From Mesorhabditis belari (Eukaryota; Nematoda; Chromadorea; Rhabditida; Rhabditidae): a stretch of DNA of 64,000 nucleotides. Below are positions 1 to 11,100 of this stretch, one piece after another (positions within the stretch are counted from its first letter, which is position 1; the number at the start of each line of letters is the position of its first letter). The stretch is from assembly GCA_958450365.1 (NCBI GenBank), contig CAUEEP010000732.1:1116001-1180000 (forward strand), written 5' to 3'. The notes under the pieces were generated by a model. The model did not search any database. It was given only the letters and a program-made list of their open reading frames with translations, and was not told where the DNA came from. A program made the position numbers and the translations under genes.

Positions 1-1796
1 AAGAAACCGATATAATATCTGTAAATGGGGTAGCCGTCGTCAAGGTCCCTAGGCTTCGAAACTAGTTATGATGAAAACAGCCGTTTACCTGATATTTCTG
101 AATGATATGAGCGATTCTCGATGGATCTGGGTAATCGATGACGCCTTCAAACTGAAAATTGCTTACATAAAGACAAAAAAAGGTGTACAATTTTTACAAT
201 AACTGGCGGTAGGCCTTTCGACAAGACAGCAAAGAAGGAGGAGATTCCAAAATGAGTGGAGAAAGAGCCAAGGCAGAGGTGGCCGGATGGCTGAAAACTA
301 TACTAATAGAGAATTCATAGGTTAAAATATTTAGCGTACTGTACTTATATTATATTATAGTATGACTCTTTAAGCATTTTACAGCAAATTTAGTCTCCAA
401 TTTGCATATCTAACCCTCAAAGTACCTACCATCTTTCCTCTAATAAAAGCCCTCCTCCTCCCCCTCGATCAACTTTAGACGCCTGGTTCTCAGTCCCATT
501 TTGAGAGATTTTTATGTTTAATATACCAAAAGCTAGAATACATTAAGGGCTATCTTTTGGTTTATTAAACATAAAAATATCTCAAAATGGGACTGAGAAC
601 AAGGCGTCTAAAGTTGATCGACGGGGAGAAGGCGTCTAAAGTTGCGTTAGAGGAAATACGGTAAGTTTTTCTGTAATCTGTAGTTCGGTACACAACTTTC
701 TGCAACCTGTAGTTCTGAGATCCCGCTTGCCCCTTTGAGATTTCGTTCAATCTCAACAATGTCCACCAAAAGTTGTCCCACAGTGAGCTCTTGAAAGCTT
801 TGAATGTGCTTTGTCCTGAAAAATTTGAGAATTTGAGATTCAGATTTAAAGGACTTTTGAATGAAAAGTCTTTTGATACTAATCTAAACAATAATCATAA
901 TCAATTGAAATAATAATCTACAGTAATCGATTGTTTACGATAGCTTTGGCTTTAGAGTTCTTTGCTTAGAGTTAAAATTAAAGTTAGAGCAAAAGAGTTT
1001 CCTAAACAATTTTAGCCAATTACTTTAACCATACTTTACTTTAGCCAATTTTAGCCAATTTTACTTCAAGATTTTTATCTCTTTCACCATATAGGCAATT
1101 TGACGAGCACTTGATCGGCTGAGAGGTATTTTGTCGGGAAATCGTCGTCGAGTTTCACGAATTCATCGCTCCAATCCGAGTCTCTTCCATCAGTCATTGA
1201 AATCTACAAGTAAATGAAATAAGCTACACGATTATCTTGATCTGATCTAGATCTAGATCTGATCTAGACTTGTTCTAGAAACAACCCTAACTGTTCTAGA
1301 AACAACCCTAACTGAAACTAAGAGAAATTTATCTAAATTTAGACCTCAATTTTATAGAAAGGCCGCCGAGCGGTGATGTGCTTTTCGGGCGGGGGCATAC
1401 CCGGATTCGGGCCCACATGTCGGATCACCAAGCATTTACAATCGTTCTAGAATTTGCATAGAATGCTAAAATGCATAAAATGCTTTACATTTAAATCCTC
1501 TAGTGCTTTATCGATTTTTCTTTTCACTTCAATCAATTGTTCTCCTTGCCAAAAAGCGTCTACACAAACGATCAGCTTTGGCCGGGATTTCTCGAGGATT
1601 TCGGCAATTTTTTCACAACTTTCAGAACCAATCTAAATTTGTGTTGAATCATTGTTTGATTGGAAATGGATTTGTTTTAAATTTCTCTGGAAAACAAACG
1701 AACAATGGGGATTGAATGAGCTTGGAGAGCGGCTGTAGCCAGGATCAACACTGGACTCTGCACCATGTTCGACATCACAATTAGCACGGAATCGTC
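1..1796 (-). CDS. acyl/acetyl-CoA synthetase-like (ACS) gene, partial, 3' end beyond window
   Basis: Eight exons, phase-consistent on the minus strand: 1796-1704, 1632-1489, 1446-1345, 1203-1088, 815-707, 290-198, 151-89, 18-1. The reading resembles the adenylate-forming ANL family in order: DDSVLIVMSNMVQSP, then HSIPI, CVDAFWQGEQLIEVK, RPFYKIE, SDWSDEFVKLDDDFP, LSADQVLVKLP, then SGHLCLGSFSTHFG and FEGVIDYPDPSRIAHII. In acetyl-CoA synthetases the last part matches the GH...FEG.P.YPD segment before the acyl pocket. Such enzymes activate a carboxylate with ATP and load it onto CoA. Odd: at the 1088/815 junction, where the glycine-rich TSGTTGxPK loop should sit, the protein reads KLPIWTKHIQ, so the loop is absent. 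No convincing N-terminal exon joins directly to 1796. The gene could be inactive, a pseudogene in decay, or have an exon I missed. Family assignment is confident; substrate unknown. Confidence 0.72.
425..665. mobile_element. MITE in an ACS intron, TIR TACCGTATTTCCTCTAA
   Basis: About 240 bp palindromic element. The arms carry CAACTTTAGACGCC twice each and TCAGTCCCATTTTGAGA, pairing around position 545. The outer ends resemble TACCGTATTTCCTCTAA, the same leader found on the TA-flanked MITEs elsewhere in this window. It lies in the intron between ACS exons 815-707 and 290-198. Confidence 0.6.
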
Positions 1797-2034
1797 CTGG
1801 AATTGATCATATAAGATGAAGCTTAAGCTTAAAAGCTACCGTAATCCTTTGTTACTTTTGTTAAACAACTACAGTAACTATAGTAATCTTTTGCCTGCAG
1901 CTTTTACGGTAATTTAGATCGGAATCCAGTCCGACACATACAGTTAAAATGCTTAGGCTTAGGTCTATCGTTACAACTACCGTTCTATTGTTATGATTAC
2001 CGTTCCACCGTTATGACTACCGTTCTATTGATAC

Positions 2035-2590
2035 AGTTTGGGGTGCGACCCGCTTTAACCTTATCATCGAGGGTGATATTGCTTCAGAATAGCCGTTCAA
2101 TTGACACAAAGACCGTTAAATGGGTTTCCCCAAAGCGCTTCCAACATAACAAGAACGCGCAGCATCCAACACAAGATTAATACTCGTCAATGGCGACACA
2201 AATGTTAGTAAGCTCTCTCTACAATGTTAAACCAGTTATCTAAACAGGATTTAAACCTGAGGGTAGCAGAAAGTAAGTTCAATTTATAATTTTACCGTTC
2301 TATTGGTACAAACCAAATGCAACAATACCCATTACAACAACAGACGCACAAAGGAACAACCAAGCCCCCCAGAAGGAAGGCAAGCACCCGAAGACCAAAA
2401 AAAACAATTTCGGGAAGGGAGAAAAGAGCGAAAAATGCGACGCGAATAATTGCAAAATAGCAACGCAAATAGGAAGGAAACGGACCGTTCCACCGTTACG
2501 ACTACCGTTCTACCGTTACAACTACCGTTCTATTGTTACAACTACCGTTCTACCGTTACGACTACCGTAGCTTTTTGCTTACTGTAGTCT
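2035..2590. repeat. dispersed repeat with ACTACCGTTC minisatellite
   Basis: The block starting TTTGGGGTGCGACCCG (2037) to about 2300 recurs in inverse orientation at 57960-58255. The stretch near 2320-2430 also resembles 57480-57715. Flanks at 1970-2030 and 2480-2570 are short tandem units of CCGTTC(T/C)A(T/C)(T/C)GTTACAACTA type. No coding capacity was seen; probably remnants of one larger transposable element. Confidence 0.6.
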
Positions 2591-2641
2591 TACTATAGTT
2601 ATTAAAATGTGTTTCTATCAATTGATGTGCTTTCTAAACCG

Positions 2642-2812
2642 TCACTTTTCAAAAACTATCGTTATCTTAGCTCCAGCTTTATCCAAAAATGAAAACACAC
2701 TTTTTCTAGCATATTTAAATAGCAATTTTCTTATATCTACCCATTCTTTCTTTCCTTTTTCTACAAAATTCCCATTTTTGTCATTGAATCTGCGAATTTT
2801 TCGTGTCTCCAT
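2642..2812 (-). CDS. possible N-terminal exon of the ACS-like gene
   Basis: An open frame of 56 codons starts at ATG 2812 and reads METRKIRRFNDKNGNFVEKG followed by a segment with VDIRKLLFKYARKSVFSFLD. This has the feel of the ACS N-terminus (a kinked basic start, then an F-x-Y-A-x-K helix before FLD), and lies upstream of the ACS exons on the same strand. A weak donor follows ACGATA. No exon joining it to the exon ending at 1796 was found in the repeat-filled 0.85 kb between them, so the link is inference only. Confidence 0.3.
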   Translation of the reverse strand: METRKIRRFNDKNGNFVEKGKKEWVDIRKLLFKYARKSVFSFLDKAGAKITIVFEK

Positions 2813-2907
2813 GTAAATATAAAACGGATAGCAACGAGAAATTTTCGGAAAAAGACTTTTTTCCTCAAAATCCTCAAAGAAATTTTCATTTCTGATTTGA
2901 ATTCGTA

Positions 2908-4677
2908 ATGCTTTGGATAATAATCTTCACGTTTATTTGTAAGTTTAAATTTACAATAGTTCAATAGCAAAATCAGACTATAAAACAAAAACCCACTTTG
3001 TTTTTTTGGAGTCACTAACATTTTTAGCCTCAACCCTAAGCCAAGCAACGATCACTTGCTTTCGAATGTACAACCTCTCGCGATGGAGGTGATTTCAATG
3101 ATGTTTGCTCGGATCAGAATACAACATGTCAAGGATATTATTGCACAAAGGGCCCAGATGCGAAATGTGAGTTGGTGAATGGTTTCTACACAACAAACTA
3201 TGTAGCTATGAACTTGTTTCGAAGCTTGAAACATTCATGGATTATGGTTTTTGGTGTCTCTTACGGCTGCCACAAGGATAAATTTGAATTAGCATTTGAA
3301 TTTAAAACCGCAATTCATATTTTAAAAATGATAAAGCCAGAAAAGCGCATTTTTTTAGAGTTCATTCGTTCAATTTCGGGTGGGGTATAAAGTAGAAATT
3401 TGATTGAGAGAAATTTGGTTGAAATTTGGTTGGAATTTGATTGGAATTTGATTGGAATTTGGTTGGAATTTGATTGAGAATGAGAACGAACAAGTCCTGA
3501 CGTCTTACTACAACAATATAGCTACTTGTCTTACTACAACAATATAGCTGCTCGTCTTACTACAAGTCTTACTACAACAATATATCTCGTCGGAAGCTCA
3601 AAAAGCCGCATTCAAGCCGTAAGAGAATAAAAATAAAGGAAATAGAAAGCTGCTGAAATGGTAATTTGTTGGAAATGCTAATTTTCTTCTTGTAAATGTC
3701 GGCCGTAAGAATCATAAGTACTCCAGTAATACTCCTTTGTGAGTTGTGATTCTGTTGGCAGCTATTTTTAAATTGGTATGTTAAATGCTAAATAACCGCC
3801 TAAGAGTCACAAAAATTTACCAGTAATAGATCTCCAGTATACCAATTTACCATGTGTTTTTCAAGAAGAAAACTGGAATTTCTCTGGAAACAGCTTTACA
3901 CTGAAATTCCAAAAGTCTAAAATTATCTAAGAAATTACAAATTACAAGGAAAATGGTAATTTCTAAAAAGCAAATAACCAAAAGGAGATTAATCAGAGCA
4001 GGCTAGAGCTCTGATTCTAGCAGGCTAGAGCTCTGATTCTAGCAGGCTAGAGCTATGATTCTAGCAGGCTAGAGCTCTGATTCTAGCAGGCTAGAGCTCT
4101 GATTCTAGCAGGCTAGAGCTATGATTCTAGCAGGCTAGAGCTCTGATTCTAGCAGGCTAGAGCTCTGATTCTAGCAGGCTAGGCCTGATCTAGCGGCTAG
4201 GCATGATTCTGCACGCGTCCGGCTAGAGGTCGCCCTTCTCGATTTTAGCCAGATCAGATCAGATCCGATTTTAGATCAGACTAACTTTAGTGCATTCATT
4301 TTTGCGGTGATTCCCATTTTGCCATTTGATGTACAAAATAAAGCTGAATAAAGCCAGTGAAACAAATTCGATTTTCAGCCAACGGCATGTACCGCGGCTG
4401 CTCAAACACCCCGCCCGTCGACAATTCGGCTGTTTGTAAGGAAGTTTGAACGAGAACGAGTTCAATAGTTGGCTTGATCTTTATAGCTAAAGACCAGTGT
4501 CCATAATAGAAAGTATCACTCACTAAATTCCCCCATCAATTCACTCATTCAGCCGATTGCCGAAGTGTTGCCCCGGATTTGGGCAATTGCTATTGCAACA
4601 ACATCGACTTTTGCAATGAATCAAGAAAAAGGGAAACTTGTCTCCTTTTCGCTTTTTTGTTTCTCTTTTGGGTTTGA
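2908..4677 (+). CDS. small secreted ET/Ly6-like cysteine-rich protein, one-base frameshift
   Basis: Four exons with strong splice sites: 2908-2938, 3028-3166 (donor GTGAGT), 4379-4435 (donor GTAAGG) and 4553-4677. The protein has a signal peptide (MLWIIIFTFI then SSTLSQA), a cysteine framework (CFEC, a cysteine after NDV, then CQGYYC), the segment MYRGCSNTPP, and the diagnostic end CYCNNIDFCN, then a hydrophobic tail (FAFLFLFWV) typical of GPI or membrane anchoring. The pattern is that of nematode ET-module/three-finger proteins, which act outside the cell. Total length is 352 nt; one surplus base among 3060-3063 (TTTCGAA where TTT GAA or TTC GAA is needed) breaks the frame between CF and EC. 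All other joins fit perfectly, so this is either a very recent pseudogene or a sequence error. About 116 aa if the surplus base is not real. Confidence 0.75.
3993..4195. repeat. 22-bp tandem repeat, CTAGAGCTCTGATTCTAGCA unit
   Basis: About nine copies of a 22-bp unit (CTAGAGCT then CTGATTCTAGCAGG), the last ones degenerate, lying in the large intron of the ET/Ly6-like gene. Confidence 0.9.
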
Positions 4678-4854
4678 GTGAAATAAACTTTATGAATTTG
4701 AGAGAAAAAATGCCAAATTTTGTTGAAAAGTAGAATCATTTATCGAAAGCCATCAGCTTCCTAGTTTTCCTATTCTTTCCCGTATCTGTGAAAATATTGT
4801 GTTATAAATGTCTTGCGCCAGTGTCTTGGAACACGGAGGTGAAAGGAATATCCA

Positions 4855-5250
4855 AAAGACATCTATCGGGGCCGTGTGCCAGATGGAGAGCGATTATGTG
4901 GCCGCACAAAGAACACCTCGCTAGTCATTTACATAGTGATTTTCTGTTTGTTGTTGACCCAAAAAAAGATATTCAGCTGTAATTTTGTACCCAGGGTTTT
5001 CGGGGACGGGGAATCGATTGAAGCTATTCATTTTATTCAGTCTACCAATTGAAACTTGGGTTTGGGATTGGATCTGTGCTTTAAAAGCCCGGCTGCATTG
5101 CAATCCGGTCCATGCACTAAATAGTTGTTGCACGCATTCTGTTATCCAACCATACAACACGTAGAAGAAGGGCAAAATCCAAAAGACGTCTATCGGGGGC
5201 GTGTGCCAGATGGAGAGCGATTATGTGGCCGCACAAAGAACACCTATAGT
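4855..5250. repeat. dispersed repeat, two partial copies
   Basis: GTGTGCCAGATGGAGAGCGA followed by TTATGTGGCCGCACAAAGAA occurs at 4875 and 5203. Related copies sit at 22088 and 44610. It is accompanied by a partner motif (GATTGAAGCTATTCATTTTA) at 5015, 11687, 22309 and 41960. No protein reading is supported; the family looks like an unnamed non-autonomous element. Confidence 0.7.
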
Positions 5251-5530
5251 TGGATAACAGAATGCGTTTGGGTGATGCAACGAGCTTCGATTGTGCCGCT
5301 CAAGCTCTTTCAGCAAACTATGCACAGTGAACTATTTACATTATTTAGATTTTTATAATTTAGAATGCTTCATCGCAGCAGCACTTGTTACTGTAAGAAT
5401 GCGATTGGATGTCATTTACCACCGGAAATCGATTTGAACTCAAGATTGGACACTTTCAAGTCAATAACAGTAGCTCTTAGTCAATAACAGTAGCTCTTAA
5501 AATCCACAAAATTAAAGCTTCAATGTTTAC

Positions 5531-7242
5531 CTTTTCAATTCCAAATTTTGATAGAAGATTCCCAATTTTTCGATACAATACCCCAATTGTTTCCCATTCG
5601 ACTTCAGCACAATCGTGTATCATCTCATCCCAGTAATTGCCTTCCCTAAAAGGATTTTCTTTTGATAAAACTTTAAATGAAATCTTGCTCCTCGCATACG
5701 TGAGCTAACGGTTTGAAATTCTAAAATGTGCCCTTTCAAACAGATTACCGGACATAATTCCCGCATTGCCTCTGTGGAGGACATAATTTCCGGGACGATA
5801 TTTAACATCAATTAAGCTTCAGCGTCAATTAAGCTATTAAGCTATTAAGCTACTAAGCTATTAAGCAAAAGCTATTCTACTTGAAATCAAAGACGATACG
5901 ATGGTACTTGCAGTGATTTGACCTGAGGAGCTCAAAAAAGGCTTAAAACGTTCTTTTTGATTTACAACATGTTCTACTAAATGATGGAAATCCTAGCATT
6001 AGCCAGTTGTTTTTGTTTTTGGATGACTTTTGTAATTTGATGGGCTGTAAATAGATTTTCAATGTTACTTTATTTCTCCCTTTTTTCGCATTTCTCTGAT
6101 CTCATTTTGGTGTTTCCTTTTTGATCATTTTGTCAATCAATTCCTTTTTTTGGAATAGCTTGTTGAAATCGTGTATTTTGATGTGTTCTTTCTGAAAGTG
6201 CTTGTTTCAATTCATTGTTTTCATTTGATTGTTTTCAATCAATTGTTTTCAATTGATTGTTTTCAATTGATTGTTTTCAATCAATTGCTTTCATTTGATT
6301 GTTTTCATTTGATTTGATTGAACTTGTTAGCAATAAACGTATTTTTTCTTTCTTGAGTCAAGTATAGACTACACACACTAAAGACTTTACAGAAGATAAA
6401 GCTGAGCATTACACTGAGCACTCAAGTAGTTTATATACGCAGAAATCGAAGCCGGGTTGCCCGCATGGAATCGAATCCAGACGAGCATTCTACCACTGAA
6501 CCAGCAACGCCGATTCAGTCGACAAAACTGATAGTTAAATTGATAAGATAATCGATTGATAATCGAAGCAAATGATAAACAGATTTGTTGGCTGAATTAG
6601 CATACTAGCATACTATAGTGAGAGTTACTGGATCTTTACTGGACTACTGGATTAAGATACGCTCGGTAAGATACGCTAATGGTTTAACATTGAAAATTGA
6701 AGAAGCTGAACAAACAAGCTAAGCTTAAAAGCTAACCAATAAATTGCCGTCTCGAATTCGTCTCTTCCTTTCCCAGGTTTCTCGATCAACGCTTTGAAGA
6801 GATCGATTTTACCCTAGAGAATAGGATTTACAAGAAAATAGTCTCAAATTAGAGATTATTATATTTTTCCTAATATTATCACATGTCTGGACAGATTTTG
6901 TTTGAATTTTTTCTAAAAAATAGAGAAATGAGGTAATCTTTTTAGAAAAACTCGAACAAAATCAATCCAGAGATACGCGAGAGAAAAAATGATTTACTGC
7001 GGAAAAAACAACGACTGCGACGTTCCTCTGGGCATACTAATAGCACAAAAATTTGATACTTTGATCTAAGACATGGACTATTTAGAATCCTTTATCTAGA
7101 AGTTAGACAAGGACTATGATGATCATGCTGATCTTTTCTGCTTGATCATTAAAACTTCTACCCCATGCGCTTTCCCATTGAGCACCGAAAAGTCATCATT
7201 CCATTCAAAATTCTTCCGAATCTTTTCAAAGTGATCCGCCAT
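5531..7242 (-). CDS. hypothetical protein, possible CARD-like domain, 3' end uncertain
   Basis: Three phase-matched minus-strand exons: 7242-7162 (27 codons), 6813-6737 and 5645-5531. The protein begins MADHFEKIRKNFEWNDDFSV; the second exon reads LFKALIEKPGKGRDEFETAI and the third EGNYWDEMIHDCAEVEWETI and ends LLSKFGIEK. The order (helix with LF..LI, KG, then F..A, W.G, W..MI) recalls helices 4-6 of CARD domains, where I-L---G-KA-F--L---G---L is typical. That is inference; no paralogue was available for comparison. After 5531 a splice at AG just before TAA (5391-5389) would end the protein at once; reading through adds about 30 residues. The donor of exon 2 (GTTAGC) is weak. It neighbours the bestrophin gene on the same strand. 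Confidence 0.5.
6222..6315. repeat. short tandem repeat TTTTCAATTGATTG
   Basis: Five to six copies of a 15-bp unit of type TGTTTTCAATTGATT, some inverted because the unit is itself partly palindromic. It lies in an intron of the CARD-like gene. Confidence 0.75.
6439..6511 (-). tRNA. tRNA-Gly-derived pseudogene with a 9-nt insert in the anticodon loop
   Basis: On the minus strand the D-arm region GCTGGTTCAGTGGTAGAATG matches tRNA-Gly(GCC) closely, and CATGCGGGC then CCCGGCTTCGATT matches its anticodon and T arms. Nine extra bases (GATTCGATT) sit inside the anticodon loop, and the 3' acceptor half does not pair with the 5' half. The insert copies the B-box core. Not a functional tRNA; could be a SINE head. 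Confidence 0.55.
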
Positions 7243-7982
7243 TTTTCAAACAAATTTTATTAAGAATTTATTAAGAATAGCAAGCAGAAAAGATAAGGAA
7301 AATATTAAAATCCCAAAAATAGATAGAAGAAAATGAAATCACAAATGTTTCACAATTTTTCGACCAATTTTCCCTCTGGAAAGATTGGCCCAATTTCGTC
7401 TTTTGAATCCATGAACAAAAAGAGACAAAAGTGGTCAAATTTCTTTCAGAAAATTGAATAGATTCAGTGAATAAACATAAAAATAAACATTTAACATAAA
7501 AATATTATTTTTAATTGTTTTTGTAAAAGTTTTATGCATTTTTGAACATGAAACGTTTCATCCACACAAATGCCAACAGGGAAATCCATTTTTTTTTGTA
7601 TCACAGAAAGCACCGATTGGGATAGATAAAGGAAAAAAAACAAAAATTATAAAAATTATATAAAAAAACAAAAAAGTTTTTGGTCAACAACAGGATTTTG
7701 GCTTTTTTTTAAGCAATTCCCTGAGCTCATTTCGATAGATCATTGAGGGGATACGCTCGGTAAGATACGCTAATGGTTTAACATTGAAAACTGAACAAGC
7801 TGAACAAACAAGCGGAGAGATTTCAGATTTGATCGATCACCATGAGAGTTTTCTGAAAAATGCATATTGATTGAAGTTTAATACCTAAATATTCTTTAAA
7901 AGTTATTAGAATTATTCAAGATAATCTATACAAAGCTAGAAGTAAAGCCTTGCTACTTTTCTGAACGCTGAATCGGGTACGA

Positions 7983-8078
7983 TCTACAAGTTAGTTGATG
8001 ATCTAGATCTACAAGTTAATTGATGATCTAGATTTACAAGTTAATTGATGATCTAGATCTACAAGTTAGTTGATGTTA
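7983..8078. repeat. 25-bp tandem repeat
   Basis: About four copies of TACAAGTTAGTTGATGATCT plus AGATC, differing by single bases, downstream of the bestrophin stop codon. Confidence 0.85.
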
Positions 8079-8186
8079 CGATAATCCTTACGAGAAACTG
8101 CTTGGGAACTGCTGTTACTTTATCTATTAAATGACAATAAATGTTCAATCAAACCTTCAAGTTCAGAAGAAAAAAAAGAAAAGAAC

Positions 8187-11100
8187 TCACGGTTGATCTC
8201 CTCTCAATCTGGAGCAAGTGATCGCCTTCTCATCATCCGACGTCTCACTGTTCGGCATCCTGAAATGGTGAATACAGGGTGACCGAGAATTATAGCGATC
8301 CATTTCTGAAGGGTCTAGCTCAGCAAGAACTCAATGAATCCGTATGAAATTTTTGGAGGTCATTTTTGAGTATCTCTCCTGTATCCAAGCCCATTTTCTA
8401 ACTAATTTTTGCTTCTAAAATCTTTATATGACCATACAAAGTTGCGAGTCGCGGTACACCTGGCGAAAAACCCAATTTAAGGTTAAGAGCCGTTTTTGAA
8501 GTTATTTAATGAAAATGATCATGTTTAAACCGAAAAAAGATTAAACAAATCAAAAGATCTCATAGAAATTCGATTTTCTGTCGTCGAATTTGATTAAACT
8601 GCAGTTTCGTAACAGAATTTTCTTAAGGAGTCCACTCGAAAGTTTAGAGAAAAAAATCTGATGACACCTTTTTTGAAAAGCTTTTTCAATATCGCTTTTT
8701 CTTTTTCATTTGATATTGTTTATCAAAAAAGACATAAGGAATCTGTAATATTTTAAGAAAAAATGATTTCTTAAAAACCTTAAATTGGGTTTTTTCGCCA
8801 GGTGTACCGCGACTCTCAACTTTGTAAGATCATATAAAGTTTCTAGAAGCACCAATTAGTTAGAAAATGGACTTGGATACAGGAGAGATACTCAAAAATG
8901 ACCTCCACAAATTTCATACGGATTCATTGAGTTCTTGCTGAGCTAGACCCTCAGAAATGGATCGCTATAATTCTCGGTCACCCTGTATTTTGTGGATCTT
9001 GATATATATCCCTTTTGTCCTAAATCCCATAAAAAAAAGCAAGCGTCATTCAAATCAAAAATATTCAAACTTCACAACAATTAGACCATGACAACATGTT
9101 GTTTGAGAGAAAAATGAAAATTACAAGACAAAAGTTGTAAACACGCTTTACCTCAGTCGAGTCAATTTGGGCAATCTTGAAATGGGTTTTGATTGCAAAA
9201 AAACTATATAAGAAATAGATTGGGGAGTAATGGGATTAGTATCTATCCGGCTACAGTATTAGATCTGGTAGCACGTCGGCGGACTAGCTCTAGCTCCGAA
9301 TGAAAACTAACGACCGTACTGGTATTGTTAAGTTTTTGGCTAGTTTTTGTTCACTTGCTTTATGATTACTTTATTTTGCTCAAACCTCGAACAAATAACA
9401 ATTAATGATTACTTAGTTTGAATCTATGAACATTATGAACCATTAGACTTTAGACAAGTCTAGGTTTGTCTTAGCTGTCTTTGTCTTAGTTGATCATCTG
9501 GTACTAGATTAGCTGATTCTGCTATATCAGATCAAGAAATCAGATACTGAATCTGAAAATAAATAATCTTCTACTGAATTAGTTTTTAAAGCAGCGACAT
9601 TTAGATTAAACTCTATTCACCATAGGCGTTAGTTTGACTCAAAAAAAACTACAGAGAAAGGAAAGGGAAAGGCAAAAAAAAAGGCTGAATAGCTGAATAG
9701 CTGAATTTAAAAGCAAGAAAAGGGGAAATGAAACTAGAGACATTCTCTTACCTCACGTATGCGTGCAATTTCGGTGTGTGGGGTTTGATCTTGTCGATGA
9801 GTCCCGTTTGCGAGACTGTTGGCGGTTTGTCACGGCTTTTCCAGAAAATGTCCTCATTCCCCTCGCCAATCTCGGCTGAAATTGAATAATCTAGTCAATA
9901 ATTTTCTTGTTTTCTCAATATTGTCCGCTTAAAGTACTGTAATCCATTCGTAGGCTAAATAGCTGGTCTTGAAGCTTGAAGAATAGACCAACAGACTCAA
10001 GGCCAAGTCTAAGTCTGGTTCAAACCTAGGGCTGGTTTAGGTTCAATCTAACAAGAGAATAGTCAGAAGTGACAGTGAGATTTTGGCACCAAAATGAGCA
10101 AACACCTATCGAATACGGCGAGTACGATGGTGCTTTCGGATTTTGTTAAGGATCGATAATTTTCGAGAAAAACGGCTTTGAAATTTCTACTCGAAAACAA
10201 GACCCGCTTCTATAAAACGGCTTCTTTCTGGCAGAGCAAACCTCCCCGCGTGGTCGGTGGGTAGAGTCCTCGCCTCTCATTCTTGCTACCCTGGTTCGGT
10301 CTCGGTCAGCGCCATTTACATTGTTTTTTTCAAACTTTGTATTATATATATTTCAAGGGTTATAGAACTTTTAAACTTTAATTTTTCCCCCATTGTTCAA
10401 CAATTTTATCCATAAATCCAGAAGCCAACCACAAATATCAATCAACATGCAATTTCTTTACAAAATGATCAAAACATAATGATCATACGAGAAGTGTGAG
10501 CACGAGCGACTAGGTTGTGAGGTTGTAGAATGGCTATACGTTCTTAAGGGTAATATATAGTTTGTAATTAGTTTAACTGATTGACTTATGGCTTCTGGAT
10601 TTATGGATAAAATTGTTGAACAATAGGGGAAAAATTAAAGTTTAAAATTTCCATAAACCTTGAAATAGATAAAATGCAAAGTTTGAAAAAAACGATGTAA
10701 ATGGTGCTGACCGGGACCGAATCAGGGTGGCAAGAATGAGAGGCGAGGACTCTACCCGCTGACCACGCGGGGAGGTTTGCTCTGCCCGAAAGAAGCCGTT
10801 TTATAGAAGCGGGTCTTGTTTTCGAGTAGAAATTTCAAAGCCGTTTTTCTCGAGAACTATCGATCCTTAACAAAATCCGAAAGCACCATCGTACTCGCCG
10901 TATTCGATAGGTGTTTGCTCATTTTGATGCTCACGGTCACTTCTGACCATTCCCTTGTAAGACTTGATCCCAGTCTAAGCACAGCTTGGTCTAGAACAAA
11001 TAGTCCTAGATTTATCGATGCTTCACAGTATTTCTCGTTTTCTATTGCGTCAATGAAACGAACGATAGGTCGTTTCCATCATTTGATGAACCATTGCAAA

